Source: Crotophaga sulcirostris (lineage: Eukaryota > Chordata > Aves > Cuculiformes > Crotophagidae). From it: DNA of 64,000 nt. The notes beneath the pieces were generated by a model. It saw only the letters and a program-made list of their open reading frames with translations. It did no database searches and was not told the DNA's origin. The position numbers were made by a program, and so were the translations under genes. Each line of letters starts with the position of its first letter. Within the stretch, counting starts at the first letter, position 1. Shown one piece after another: positions 37,582 to 47,900 of this stretch. The stretch covers positions 270,140 through 334,139 of the forward strand of contig VYZB01000297.1 of the NCBI GenBank assembly GCA_013397455.1. The letters are read 5' to 3'.

Positions 37582-38960
37582 TCTCACAACAGTAGCAGCC
37601 TTTTGAATTTGAAGATTTCCTTCCAGAACCTGAGAAAAGTTTTTGGATTATCCTGGCATTTTGGGGCAAGGGGCACACTGCCTGATATTTACCATTCACC
37701 AGATAAAGCCAGTATTTTTCAGTGTTTTAATTGGGAAAGATGCCTGTCCGTCCTCTAGCCACAAACCAGCCTGCTGAACTCCCAGGGATTTAAAATTATT
37801 TGACATCCAAATGGGCTCAGGCTTAGGAACTTGGACAATCTTTTTGCTCACTGCTTGTTAAGCAGCCAGGACACAGGAGCCTGGTCTGCACCTGGCAGTT
37901 CTGGCTGTGTTAATGGTGTTGGACCAGTAACTAATGAGAGCTGTCAGGAGTTGGCAAGCACCGCTTGTAAAGCTGTCAATCAAATCCAGTTTCCATCCCT
38001 TCCCCCAAGGTAGTTAATAATTTTTTTCTAAATGAGTACTTAATTTGCACATTGACTCATCTGAAAAGTTATGTTGATAGCTTAAAAAAAATCAGAGAGG
38101 GAGAACATGGAGATCTAGCAATTGCAAGGTCACAGAATTTTTTTAAACTCCATCCTCCCTAACTCCTCTGCTTTGCCCATTTGTTAGAGCAAAGCATATT
38201 TACCAGCCCTGTGTGTACCTGTGCATTTGTCCTCTGTTGGGGAAGTGATGCCATATATTCAAGAGCCCGACTTGCTTTTCAGAGCATATAAAATGGTCAT
38301 AAATATAAGTACACTAAAAAGCAGGAATGTGTATTTATGGCATTGTTTGCCCAGGAGTGGAACCAGTGTCTCACGGCTGTTTGTTCTTGCACTGTAACCC
38401 AGCTCCGGGAGGCTGTAATTCATCCTGAACTGAATTCTGTTTTCCCCCCTCTGTATATGAGGAATGGTTTAATTAAAATGCAGAACTAACAAAGACAGCT
38501 TCCCTTGACATACAGTAGATAAACCTTTCCCAGTCAGGCTGCTGCCTCACAAGAGACATTTTTCCCAGTCTAGGTTTTTGATTTGTTGTTGAGGGGGGAA
38601 GGGGCGTTAAATAATCAAGCTATAATTAAGTATAATGGGAAATGCAATCATTTTCTTCATTGCAAGCAAAAAGCTGCCCCTGGCTATTGGCAACAACAAG
38701 ATTTTTGTGTACAGAAAAGTGCTGGGATAAATGATGCTACGCTTCTAACAAAACAGTTCCTGATAAAGGTTTCTCAATGTTTATTTTTGTTCTGTTATCA
38801 ATCATATTTTAAATAGGAGAAAACAACTTAGAATTTCAAGTTGATAAAGCTGTCCTTATTTTTATGCTCCAAATATCAGGTCCTGCTTCCATTTTTCCTC
38901 CTTTTTTTTCCAATGAACCAGTGTAATTTTTGCTGTCCTTGGGTGGGAAATAGGAGGAAG

Positions 38961-39215
38961 ATCACAGTATCACAAGGTTGGAAAGGACCTCTGAGATCAT
39001 CGAGTCCAACCTATAACCCAACACCAACCCATCATCTAAACCCTGGCACTGAGTGCCTCATCCAATCTCCTCTTAAACACCTCCAGGGTCGGCAACTCCA
39101 CCACCTCCCTGGGCAGCACATTCCCATGGCCAATCACCCTTTCAGTGAAGAACTTTTTCCTAACATCAAGCCTAAACTTCCCCTGACGAAGCTTGAGTCC
39201 ATGTCCTCTAGTCAC
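38961..39215 (-). mobile_element. CR1 LINE 3' fragment
   Basis: Inverted CR1 from ATCACAGTATCACAAGGTTG through GGCAACTCCACCACCTCCCT and CTGACGAAGCTTGAGTCCAT to GTCCTCTAGTCAC. Confidence 0.95.
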
Positions 39216-39529
39216 TATCATGTATCCTGTACCAAGGCTAAAAAAAGGGCACATTTTTGGGGCTAAAGTTTCATCAAGATTGAACATTGAGATTTTCTTG
39301 TTTCCTTTGAAATGCGTTACAACATTTTTTCCAGCTCTGTAATACTTCATTTCTTTAATGAGACAAACAACTCCTGGGAGTGGAGCTAATGACAGTTCTT
39401 TGTTCTTATATAAATCTATGTAGTTGTACACACATACAATTGGATGATATACTAGAAAACAGACTTTTGAAAACTTCTATGATGAAAGGGACGTACTTTC
39501 CAATCATGTTTATACATGGATATATAACA

Positions 39530-39701
39530 CTGTGAGGATTTTAGGTGCAGTAGGTTACTGCAGACCCTGGATACCTGAGCTAGGGGAGTTAAGTGAGGCA
39601 TTGACAGAAGCTACCAAGGCAGAGGGAATGGAGACTGTACGTTGGGCTCCAGAGAGAGAAGGGTTTTAGCTTCTGCTCCTGAACTGGGATTGCCGGATTA
39701 C
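39530..39701 (+). pseudogene. Endogenous retrovirus pol relic, part 1 (end of reverse transcriptase / connection)
   Basis: The plus-strand frame reads LGAVGYCRPWIPELG near 39540-39585, the well-known region after the reverse-transcriptase palm in gamma-type (class I) retroviral pol. It ends GLPDY just before a CR1 insertion at 39702. It is decayed: a stop codon lies inside (near 39668) and nothing convincing precedes 39530, apart from a possible decayed palm-motif remnant near 39450. It is non-functional. Confidence 0.8.
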
Positions 39702-39796
39702 AGTTTCACAGTTTCACAGTATCACCAGGTTGGAAGAGACCTCTGAGATCATCAAGTCCAACCTATAAGCCAACACTAACACCAACTCATCACCTA
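39702..39796 (-). mobile_element. CR1 3' copy inserted inside the retroviral pol relic
   Basis: A 95-bp inverted CR1 3' end (TTTCACAGTATCACCAGGTT to CATCACCTA). It is flanked by GATTAC at 39696-39701 and again at 39797-39802, which looks like a 6-bp target-site duplication. The pol similarity resumes directly after it. Confidence 0.92.
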
Positions 39797-40187
39797 GATT
39801 ACTCCGAGCCCTTTGAACTATTTGTGCGTGAGAACAAAGGAGTAGCCGGCGGGTCCTTGCTCAAAACCGAAGTCTACACTGCCGCCCTGTGGCTTGTTAT
39901 TCAACTCAACTGTGGCTGCAGGGAATAATTGCAGTGCTACAGCGATAAAAGCAACAGCAACCACCACAGAAAAAAGCAGACCCTTAGTCCTCAGTCACCC
40001 AACAACCATGTACATCCCACAGGAATTGGAACCGATTCGTAAGAAACTTGCTGCACAAGCATCTTCCCCACAAAGAGTGCATCGCTAAGAATTAATGATT
40101 TAAAATGCACATAACATCACTTTTAAAAGATGCAATGTTTTGAATCCAGCAACTTTACTGCCTGCTCCCTCCACTGGAGAGCCACAA
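39797..40187 (+). pseudogene. Endogenous retrovirus pol relic, part 2 (connection and RNase H entry)
   Basis: After the CR1 the frame reads SEPFELFVRENKGVAGG (about 39803-39853), the connection segment of class I retroviral pol. The similarity then shifts frame and continues at 39894-40088 (EKSRPLVLSHPTTMYIP) and on to LNPATLLP near 40146. The line is broken by at least one frameshift and several stop codons (for example at 40086), so no functional product is possible. The pattern is gammaretrovirus-like. I saw no matching LTR, gag or env nearby. Confidence 0.85.
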
Positions 40188-40386
40188 AAAAAGTTCTTCC
40201 CTGGAAGGGTGATTGGCCATTGGAATGCGCTGCCCAGGGAGGTGGTGGAGTCGCCAACCCTGGAGGTGTTTAAGAGGAGATTGGATGAGGCACTCAGTGC
40301 CAGGGTTTAGATGATGGGTTGGTGTTGGGTTATGGGTTGGACTCGATGATCTCAGAGGTCCTTTCCAAGCTTGAGATACTGTGATA
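40188..40386 (+). mobile_element. CR1 3' copy, second insertion in the pol relic
   Basis: A plus-strand CR1 from AAGTTCTTCCCTGGAAGGGT through GGTGGTGGAGTCGCCAACCC to CTTGAGATACTGTGATAC. Pol-like sequence stops at GGAGAGCCAC on the left and resumes at ATGATTGTGC on the right, so this element interrupted the relic. Confidence 0.92.
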
Positions 40387-40470
40387 CATCATGATTGTGC
40401 TAAGGTAGTTTTTCACTCCACCCAGCTACGGAATGACCTGCAGGACCAGAGAACATCACACCTCTAAGTA
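40387..40470 (+). pseudogene. Endogenous retrovirus pol relic, part 3
   Basis: Immediately after the CR1 the sequence can be read HDCAKVVFHSTQLRNDLQD, which fits the stretch after LNPATLLP in class I pol. It then decays; similarity to the RNase H core may continue weakly to about 40,720, but I cannot support that by eye. Confidence 0.6.
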
Positions 40471-40927
40471 GCTCAGTGGTACCAAAGCCTGTGTGTACTT
40501 TGCAGTGCCCTTTCTCCTTTCCCAACCTAGGATTTGGGTCTGTGTTCTGTAACTGCAGCCCTCAACTACTGAAATTTGGCAATTTTTACCTTCTGGAGTT
40601 GGTTGCTCTGGAAACAGGATACAACTTCTTCCAGCTTCACAGCAAGAGCTGCCGAACTCCAAGACAAACAATCGTAGCAGCTCTGTTCACTTGCCTGCCC
40701 AGGCCAAGGAACTTGCCTCAGGAGTCATTTGCCCACTCCGTGAGGTCAGCCAGCCACACGAGGAGCTTTTGATTGACTTGAGAAAACACCGAAGCCCTGC
40801 AGCACTTTTCACAAAGGGAAGCTGCAATAGGAAATCTCACATGGGCCAGAAAAATACCAGACATCATCAGAATGGGGCTCGGGGAAAGGGATCTATGGAG
40901 GGTCACAGAATCAGGGCCATCTGAGCA

Positions 40928-41013
40928 GTCTGGTCTAGTGGGAGGTGTCCCTGCCCATGGCAGGGGCGTTGGAACTGGATGATCTTTAAGGCCCCTTCCA
41001 ACCCAAACCATTA
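40928..41013 (+). mobile_element. CR1 3' fragment, older family
   Basis: GTGTCCCTGCCCATGGCAGG, TGGAACTGGATGATCTTTAA and CCCCTTCCAACCCAAACCAT are the older CR1 3' end, as in the 63.3-kb copy but in the opposite direction. Confidence 0.9.
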
Positions 41014-41017
41014 CACA

Positions 41018-41290
41018 CACACAGTATCACACAGTATCACCAGGTTGGAAGAGACCTCTGAGATCATCAAGTCCAACCTATAACCCAACACTAACACCAT
41101 CCCATCACCTAAACCATGGCACTGAGTGCCTCATCCAGTCTTCCCTTAAACACATCCAGGGTCGGCGACTCCGCCACCTCCCTGGGCAGCGCATTCCAGT
41201 GGTCAATCACCCTTTCAGGGAAGAACTTTTTCCTAACATCAAGCCTAAACTTCCCCTGACAAAGCTTAAGTCTATGCCCTCTACTTCTAA
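41018..41290 (-). mobile_element. CR1 LINE 3' fragment
   Basis: Inverted CR1 from CACAGTATCACACAGTATCA through GGTTGGAAGAGACCTCTGAG and GTCGGCGACTCCGCCACCTC to AAGTCTATGCCCTCTACTTC. It lies back to back with the older fragment at 40928-41013. Confidence 0.95.
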
Positions 41291-43265
41291 AATCATTCTA
41301 TGATTTTATGGTTTCCTAAGGTAGCCCTTCTGCCTGGTGCCTCCCTTCTTCCCAATCCTAAGACCTCTGACAACATCCTACTTTTCTGCAAGAACTATTG
41401 GATATTAGTTACATATTGTTGCTTGCTACGTTATCAGTCTGTCACTAGTCACTCAACTCAGGGTCTTCTGAGCTCCTCCCACATCAAACCATTCCTGAAA
41501 CAATCTGGAATCACCCAAGCACCCAAAATGCATCCTGCTAGCACAGGACAAAGCAGTGGCTATTTTAACACCCAAGAAAGTAGAGTTTCTAACCAGATTT
41601 TTCCCATGGGATGAGGCAATATGAGGTGAGACCATCGGAAAATGTCCTGTTCCTTCCTTCTCTTGCTCTTACGGATCTGGATACACAGACTGTGGTAAGT
41701 GTGCAATACCTGGCCCTTTCTCAGGTGCCAATTACCTCCCCTGTGCCACCTGGCCAGCTGCCTGGGCTGCTAGCATATGGGCAAGGCAGTGTTCCAGCTT
41801 TTGCTTTGCTAACTTGCTCTTTTATTAACATACAAGAGAGGAGGGAAAGAAAAGGTCATGGGAATGTCAGGAAACTTTGCTGTCCAACATGTGAGATCCT
41901 GTCCAAACTCTCTCCTCAGCAGATGTCTTAAACTACAGGGACTCTTCCTTGGCTTGACAGATCTATGCCAGTTCAGGAACTGCATGGCCAGGATGAGGTC
42001 AACTTGCCCCGTGCATTCACAAAATAAAAAAAAAAAGGCTTACAAGCTATTAGGGTTTCAGTTTTCTGTTATGTAGTACTAGTTGCTCTGCATCACTCTG
42101 CTGAATTCACGCTTTTTTTAGTCTACTTGGAAGTTGTTGTTACAGCCCAAATAGGCTTAGTCCTTTAATTAATGAGTGTTATTACAGATATACTTTGTCA
42201 CAAAATAAAAAAATTACTTGAGGCATTAGTGTAACTGCTGTGCCAGCAGGGCATTACAGAAACCATTTGATACATCAAGTGAACACAGGTGATCTAATTT
42301 TAGTATTTAATGAAATATGGAGTAAAGCTCTCCATGTCTAGTTTGCACCAGTAATATACAAGCAAATAATCAGAGCTGGAGAAAACAATCCTTTGCCTTC
42401 CTCTCTTCCTGCAGTAACCTATTTCACATTGGGGGAAGTGCAGCTAAGTGGTAGCATTTTCCAGTTACTGTTTAATAATTTTTTTTAAATTAGCTAAAGC
42501 AAGTAGAACTTTTTTCCTCCAGGTAGAGGATTCAGGCTATCCTGGTAAGGACAAGGCAAAGCAGGCAGCCATAAGAGAGCTTTCAGAGTGCTAGACAAGT
42601 ATTCTTTTGAAGACATTGAGATATTTTTAGGGTCCAGGCTCAGCTTGAGCTCCTGTGGGGGTGCAGCTTCAGCAGATTAAGTATTGAGAGCCCCTGCTGA
42701 GCACATTGGAGGCTGCAGGAGAAAGCCAGCAGCAGAGCACACCACAGGCGAGCACGAGGAAGGCAAGGACGAAGGAAGAAGTGCCACGCTCCATCCTGGA
42801 GAGACACAGCAAGACAGTGGGGTGGGAGTGTGCAAAGCAGATCGTTAAACACAGGGAAACAGAACCAGCTGAAAACATTCACAGCAATGACAGAGAGAAA
42901 ATAACAATACTCAGTCCCTCAATTCAGCTCTCCTCATGACCACGTGGAATTAAGAAATTGCCAAAATATTCTACCTCATGAAGATTTTCAGACAAGGGAG
43001 GAGAGGCAGAGGTCTAATGTCAGGATCCAGTCTTGATTTTGCTGATGAATTGTAAGCAGAAATATATCAGAAGATGCAGAAAAGGCCCACCTGGTCTTCA
43101 ATCCCTTCAGAGATGCAAAATCAATGCAAGTTTCTTTCCATAATGTAAGAATGCGATTAAAACAACACAGAAAAGGAATGAGGGCAGGCTTGCATTTGCT
43201 CAGTTCCTTTTCTTTTAGCTTACCTTGCAAGGAGCTTTCCTTAAATTCTTGTTTTTACTTTTCAG

Positions 43266-43405
43266 ATGTCACATTAACTCCAAAGATGTCATCTTCTCCC
43301 ATGGATGAGGAAACAAAACCTTACGATCACTTCCCCCCCCCAAGACTTCTCCCCCCTTACTCCAAAGGGCATGAGACAGAGTTAGAAGGAAAGTTTCATA
43401 CATAA
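43266..43405 (+). other. Possible terminal exon, unknown gene
   Basis: An acceptor-like tract (CTTGTTTTTACTTTTCAG) precedes a 45-codon frame, including PKMSSSPMDEETKPYDHF and ending EGKFHT then stop. An ATTAAA poly-A signal variant lies about 24 nt after the stop (43429-43434). The peptide matches no family I know. Chance is the main alternative. Confidence 0.2.
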
Positions 43406-44699
43406 TTGATAAGCTCTGTATGCTTATGATTAAATTGTTACAGCTCATCTTCAGTAATGCAAGGAAGCAAGAGAAAAGCCCTCCAGAGATGAGTGAGTAG
43501 GGGAGGCCTTCAATTTTTCAACTGTATAAATAAGTTGGCTATTCTCACACAACTTGCAAATGGTTGGAGGGGGCACCCAACTCCATAGACAAACTTCTTT
43601 GACTGGATAAGTGGACTGATGAAGGCTCCCTGTGCTCCCATCCATAAATATTACAGTTATGACTTACCTTTTGGATGCTCTTCCCTTCTCTTCGCATGCT
43701 AAGTGCAAAGGGCATCAGCTATGAGGAATTTAGAAATCCAAGTAATTGAAAACAGATACAAGCTTTGGGTTTTGTAAAAGATATAATTTTTAAAATTTTC
43801 AAAATATATTTTCTGACATATTTTTAACAACAGTTTTAAAAATTATTTGCCCAGGTCAGGTTAAAATGATTTAGGAGCATAATTAGCAGGAAGCACTCTT
43901 CAAAAGTGACATTTCACATCATCATCTTTTCCAATAAAACAAAGCTCATGGTTCTAACATGTTTTCAAATACAGACTTCAAATATTAATGAAACACTGAG
44001 TAGCAACACTTACTGCTCAAAAATCTACACATCTCTGAAGGTCAGTCCTGGCCCATTGCCACCTTGACTTTTTTTTTTTTGCACATTCTAAAACATATTA
44101 ACACAGGACTAAGAATTAGACCCATAGGAGAACAGAAAAGAAATATTATCAGAGGAGAAAGAAAATTGGGAAAGATTCCCACAACCAGAATTGCAGGTCT
44201 GCTGGTAACACTACTTATATTTGCTGTCTTTCTCTTTGAACTGGCTGCAGTAAAAGCCAAATGGGCCGTTACCACCAGCTGAGATTGTACTCAGATTTAT
44301 ACTGCCTACCTTCACCTTTCCTTTAAAGACATGAAAATTCAAATCAAGTTTTATCATTAGGGTATGCCCATAGTGAATTTTACCCAGTAACTTTTACTCA
44401 TCTCACAAAAAGGAATAATAATCAGAACTATTTAAAAAGTAATTAACTTCTATTAATACACAGAGTAAGAAAAAATAAGTAAGAATGTAAGGAAACAAGA
44501 TCCAAGACACGATTCAGCAGTAGCTAACTGCATGTTAACAGAGCCCTTTAAATCAACATTTTACTTTGTACCTTCACAACCAAAACAGACAACATCCTCC
44601 GATACTACGTGTCTTCTAGCTGAGTTCCTTCATAAGCATCAACAGCCTTGATAAGGATTGTTCTTGCTTCTGCTGCACTGAGTGATCTTGCTCTGTTAT

Positions 44700-44935
44700 C
44701 TAATTTAGTTTTATTGATTTCTTCCTCTTGGTTTGTTGTTTGGATATGGTACCCAGAGCAGATTCTGAAACACTCATTGATGTCTGAGGCAGAAGTAGTC
44801 TTCCAGACTGTGTTGGGTACTTGGTTTTCATAAGGACTTTAAACAGTGGCTGAGACAACATATGTTTTAGTTGTTTTTTCATCCCCTTCAGCATCTTTTG
44901 CTTCTGGCTTTCTTCTTGATCACTAGCTTTTTTAC
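44700..44935 (-). CDS. DDX24: DDX24 exon 9 (C-terminal tail and stop)
   Basis: Acceptor TTCTGCCCCAAG; the exon begins by completing a glycine codon. It encodes KKASDQEESQKQKMLKGMKK, LSQPLFKVLMKTKYPTQSG and SESALG, ending KSIKLN and TAG at 44702-44700. The 3' UTR extends to lower coordinates. I saw no exact AATAAA close by; weaker variants (TATAAA near 44294, AGTAAA near 44562) are possible. Confidence 0.95.
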
Positions 44936-47900
44936 CTTGGGGCAGAAATCAAAGATACAGAATGTTACAACAAGAGCAAAACTTGCACCAGCCTCTCACA
45001 TTAGGCTTCCGTAGTGTTGGTGTCGACACTAATCTCATCTTTCTCCAACAAGGTTACTGACCTCCCATACAGTATTCCAGTCATCTGTGACACTTTCAAA
45101 TCACCCAGGTTGTCCACAAGATAACAAGATCAAGAAGAATCCTGACTATTGAGTAACTATAGCCCAGGCATCATTCTGCTGAAGTATTCAGTTGGCTCTC
45201 AACCCAGAATATACTTGGGAAGAAAAGGAAAAGGGGTCCAGAAGATAAGGTATTAACTCATGGCTTCTAGCTCAGGTAGAAGCTGCTGCTGTGTTTTTTG
45301 TTACTTTATGCACACCATTTCAGGACCTGTAAAACAAGAAGCCTTTTCCTCTTTATACATAAAAATCAATTAGGTGCTTATATTTAATAACACAGGTGAA
45401 AGAAAGGCATAGAAAAGATTGGAGATAGTGGGGCCAGAGGCCTGAGCTGGAGACAATAAATGAAATCAAGGTTTCTGTAATGTAAATTGAAAGGACATTA
45501 CAAAATCCTTTGTAACAGTGTAAGAGGCATTTCATTCATGGAAGGAATGACTGAGATTTTAATTGGTTTCCAATAAACTATGGGAGAACAAGAGACTAAA
45601 TATATTTTAAAGCATGAATCTGGCAAGATTCTGGGTGGCAATTACAAAGTGCCTCACTCGAGAGCCACAACTTACTTGGACTGGATGTGTTATTTTGAAA
45701 CTCATTTCAGAGACAGCATACTCAGATTATGTCAAAACAACACAGCAGTTAATTATCTGAGAGCACTCCTGAACAGTTTGGAAGAGAAACGATTAGTGTT
45801 TGCTTGCAGAGTGGTTGAGAACAAGCTAGCCCAGCCATGAATAAAGAAAAAAATTAATCCAAATATGCTGCAAAATGAAGGCATCTGCACATTTTGCGGC
45901 TAACAGGTCAGAGACAGCTGAAGCTGAAGTGACCCAGCCAGTACCCCTATTCAGCATGCCTTCAAAGAACTGGTCAAAAATCATACCTTCATTTGCTAAA
46001 ATCTGAACAAAATGTGGCATTTTACAGTGCATCAAAGCACTGCAGAGCTTCGTGGCATTGAACTAATAAGCACCTGTAGCTGCACAGCCCTACACAATCT
46101 CTCAGACACAGCCTACAGAACATTTACTTTTAAAAATACAAGAAATTTTTTATTTCTAACACAACACCAAAACACTCAGCAACTTGAATACAGGTATTGG
46201 CCATTTAGCTTACACAACTCAACCACATAATTTTTGGTGTTTGCTAGTGCTTCCTGGGTGTTCCCACACAGAGCCGTCAGGCTCCTGTCCTGCTGCTTGA
46301 TTTACAGGGGGTTGGGAGAGGTAACAAGAAATAGAGAAACAGCTTTTTCTTTGACACAGTGAGTACAAGACTCAAGCAGGACATACTGGGCTGTTGGACT
46401 AACCCAAAACGTGTGCCACAAGCTAAAAATTCCTGACCTACAACATGGGGACTTGTCTGTGACTTGCCAGAATTGTCATACCTGACTCCCTTAGTTCCAG
46501 TACTATCTACTGCACATTCCTCCTAAAACATCAGCAACAGCATGTACTAAGTAATGACATTCCTTTCCTTTCTCTTCTGCCCTACAGGTTTTAAGCCCCA
46601 CCATGGAAGAAAAACTCTTCTTCCAGACACAGTGCTATGGCACCAACTGAGCATACCCATAAACAAGCATTTCTACTTGCCCATAAACATGTCATCATCA
46701 AGATCAATCTCAAGAGCCTCTGCAGCTTGCTGGAGCCAGGAGTCGTGATGCTTTGCCCGACTGTTGAAAAATTCTGCCTTCTCAATCTGCCATGCCAAAT
46801 TCACCCGCTCCTGCAACAAAAAGTACATGTTAGACATCACAACCAGGTTTAGATGTGAGGAGCTTTAGCAGAATTGGTGTTTGAGAGCATGGATTACAAT
46901 GCATCTGAGGTGCAGAGACACTTCTTGGCCTCTTATTTGAGAAGGAGAAAATCTGTGGTAACTGGATGGTTTCTAAAATACGTTGTTTTGTAACTTCTAG
47001 CCATTGTCTATCTTGTAAGTTACTGAATGACTGAATTCTCCTTAAATGGGCAATAACCTAGAAAAAAGGAAACACACTTGGTTTGACAGGGTTCAGGGGC
47101 AGCTGTGGCCTCACAGTACAGGAACTTTTATAAAAGCAGACAATTGACTACTTCAACTAAGAAGAGGCAGATAAGACTCAGAGGTCCTTTCCAACTATGT
47201 AATACTGTGATATTGTGAAGATCCCTGGGTCTGCTACTGTTCTCTAGCCTGTTCCCAATACAAGAGGCTTTAAACTGTACTTAACAGAACCATCTCAGCT
47301 CCCCAGCCACAAAAACATACTCACAGTACACATACTGGTTTTGAGAATCTAGTCAGGAGCAGCTCTACATAACCACGTGCAAGAAAAATGTAAGTGATGT
47401 TTATGTTTGAACACCTTTCTTGGGCCAGTTACTGAGAAGAAACTATAAATATTGCTTAAAAAGAAGATAAAGTGTGATTAACTTTATTTTCAAATCCAGG
47501 TCCTGGAAAGGTAAATTTCTTCTGAAACCTGGAAAGAAGGTGATGGGCAATGCAGTAATATAAGCAAGCAAGCAACTACTCAGGCTGCAGAGACTGATAT
47601 TTCTTTACCTTGATAGAAGTCATGCACTTGGTTTCAACGGGGAAAAATGGCAGCTCTTCACTCTTCTCCAAGGTTTTATAAATTTTCCTGAAATTGATCA
47701 AGTCATCAGGGCCGATCAGCAACAGGCTAAGGCCTTCACTGGCAGCTCGGGCTGTTCTGCCGCTTCTGTGCACGTACAACTCAGAAGTACGGGGGACCTG
47801 CAAATATTCAGAAATTAAGTTGGCCACAGAAAGCTAGCAGTAGCTGCTTATGCTTTGACCAAGAGGTTGCCAGAGAATATTCTTTTTTTTAAAATACACA

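Larger units (their letters stand above)
15097..44699. other. ASB2-DDX24 intergenic region
   Basis: About 29.6 kb with no recognised gene. Long parts (16.4-19.2, 19.4-24.2, 24.4-25.8, 26-29.1, 29.4-33.0, 33.3-35.0, 36.1-37.4, 37.6-38.9 and 41.3-44.6 kb) look like unique non-coding sequence with only chance open frames. Supported contents are the CR1 copies, the retroviral relic, the minisatellite, the inverted repeat and poly-A runs listed separately. In mammals OTUB2 lies here; none of its hallmark peptides (for example GDGNCFYRA) is present. Confidence 0.75.

Noticed and set aside
45580..45840. 86-codon plus-strand ORF in the last DDX24 intron
   Set aside because: No recognisable domain, antisense to the gene and without splice context; chance is more likely.
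46554..46748. Plus-strand acceptor-like tract (CTCTTCTGCCCTACAG) and short ORF
   Set aside because: The ORF overlaps DDX24 exon 8 on the opposite strand and has no partner exons.
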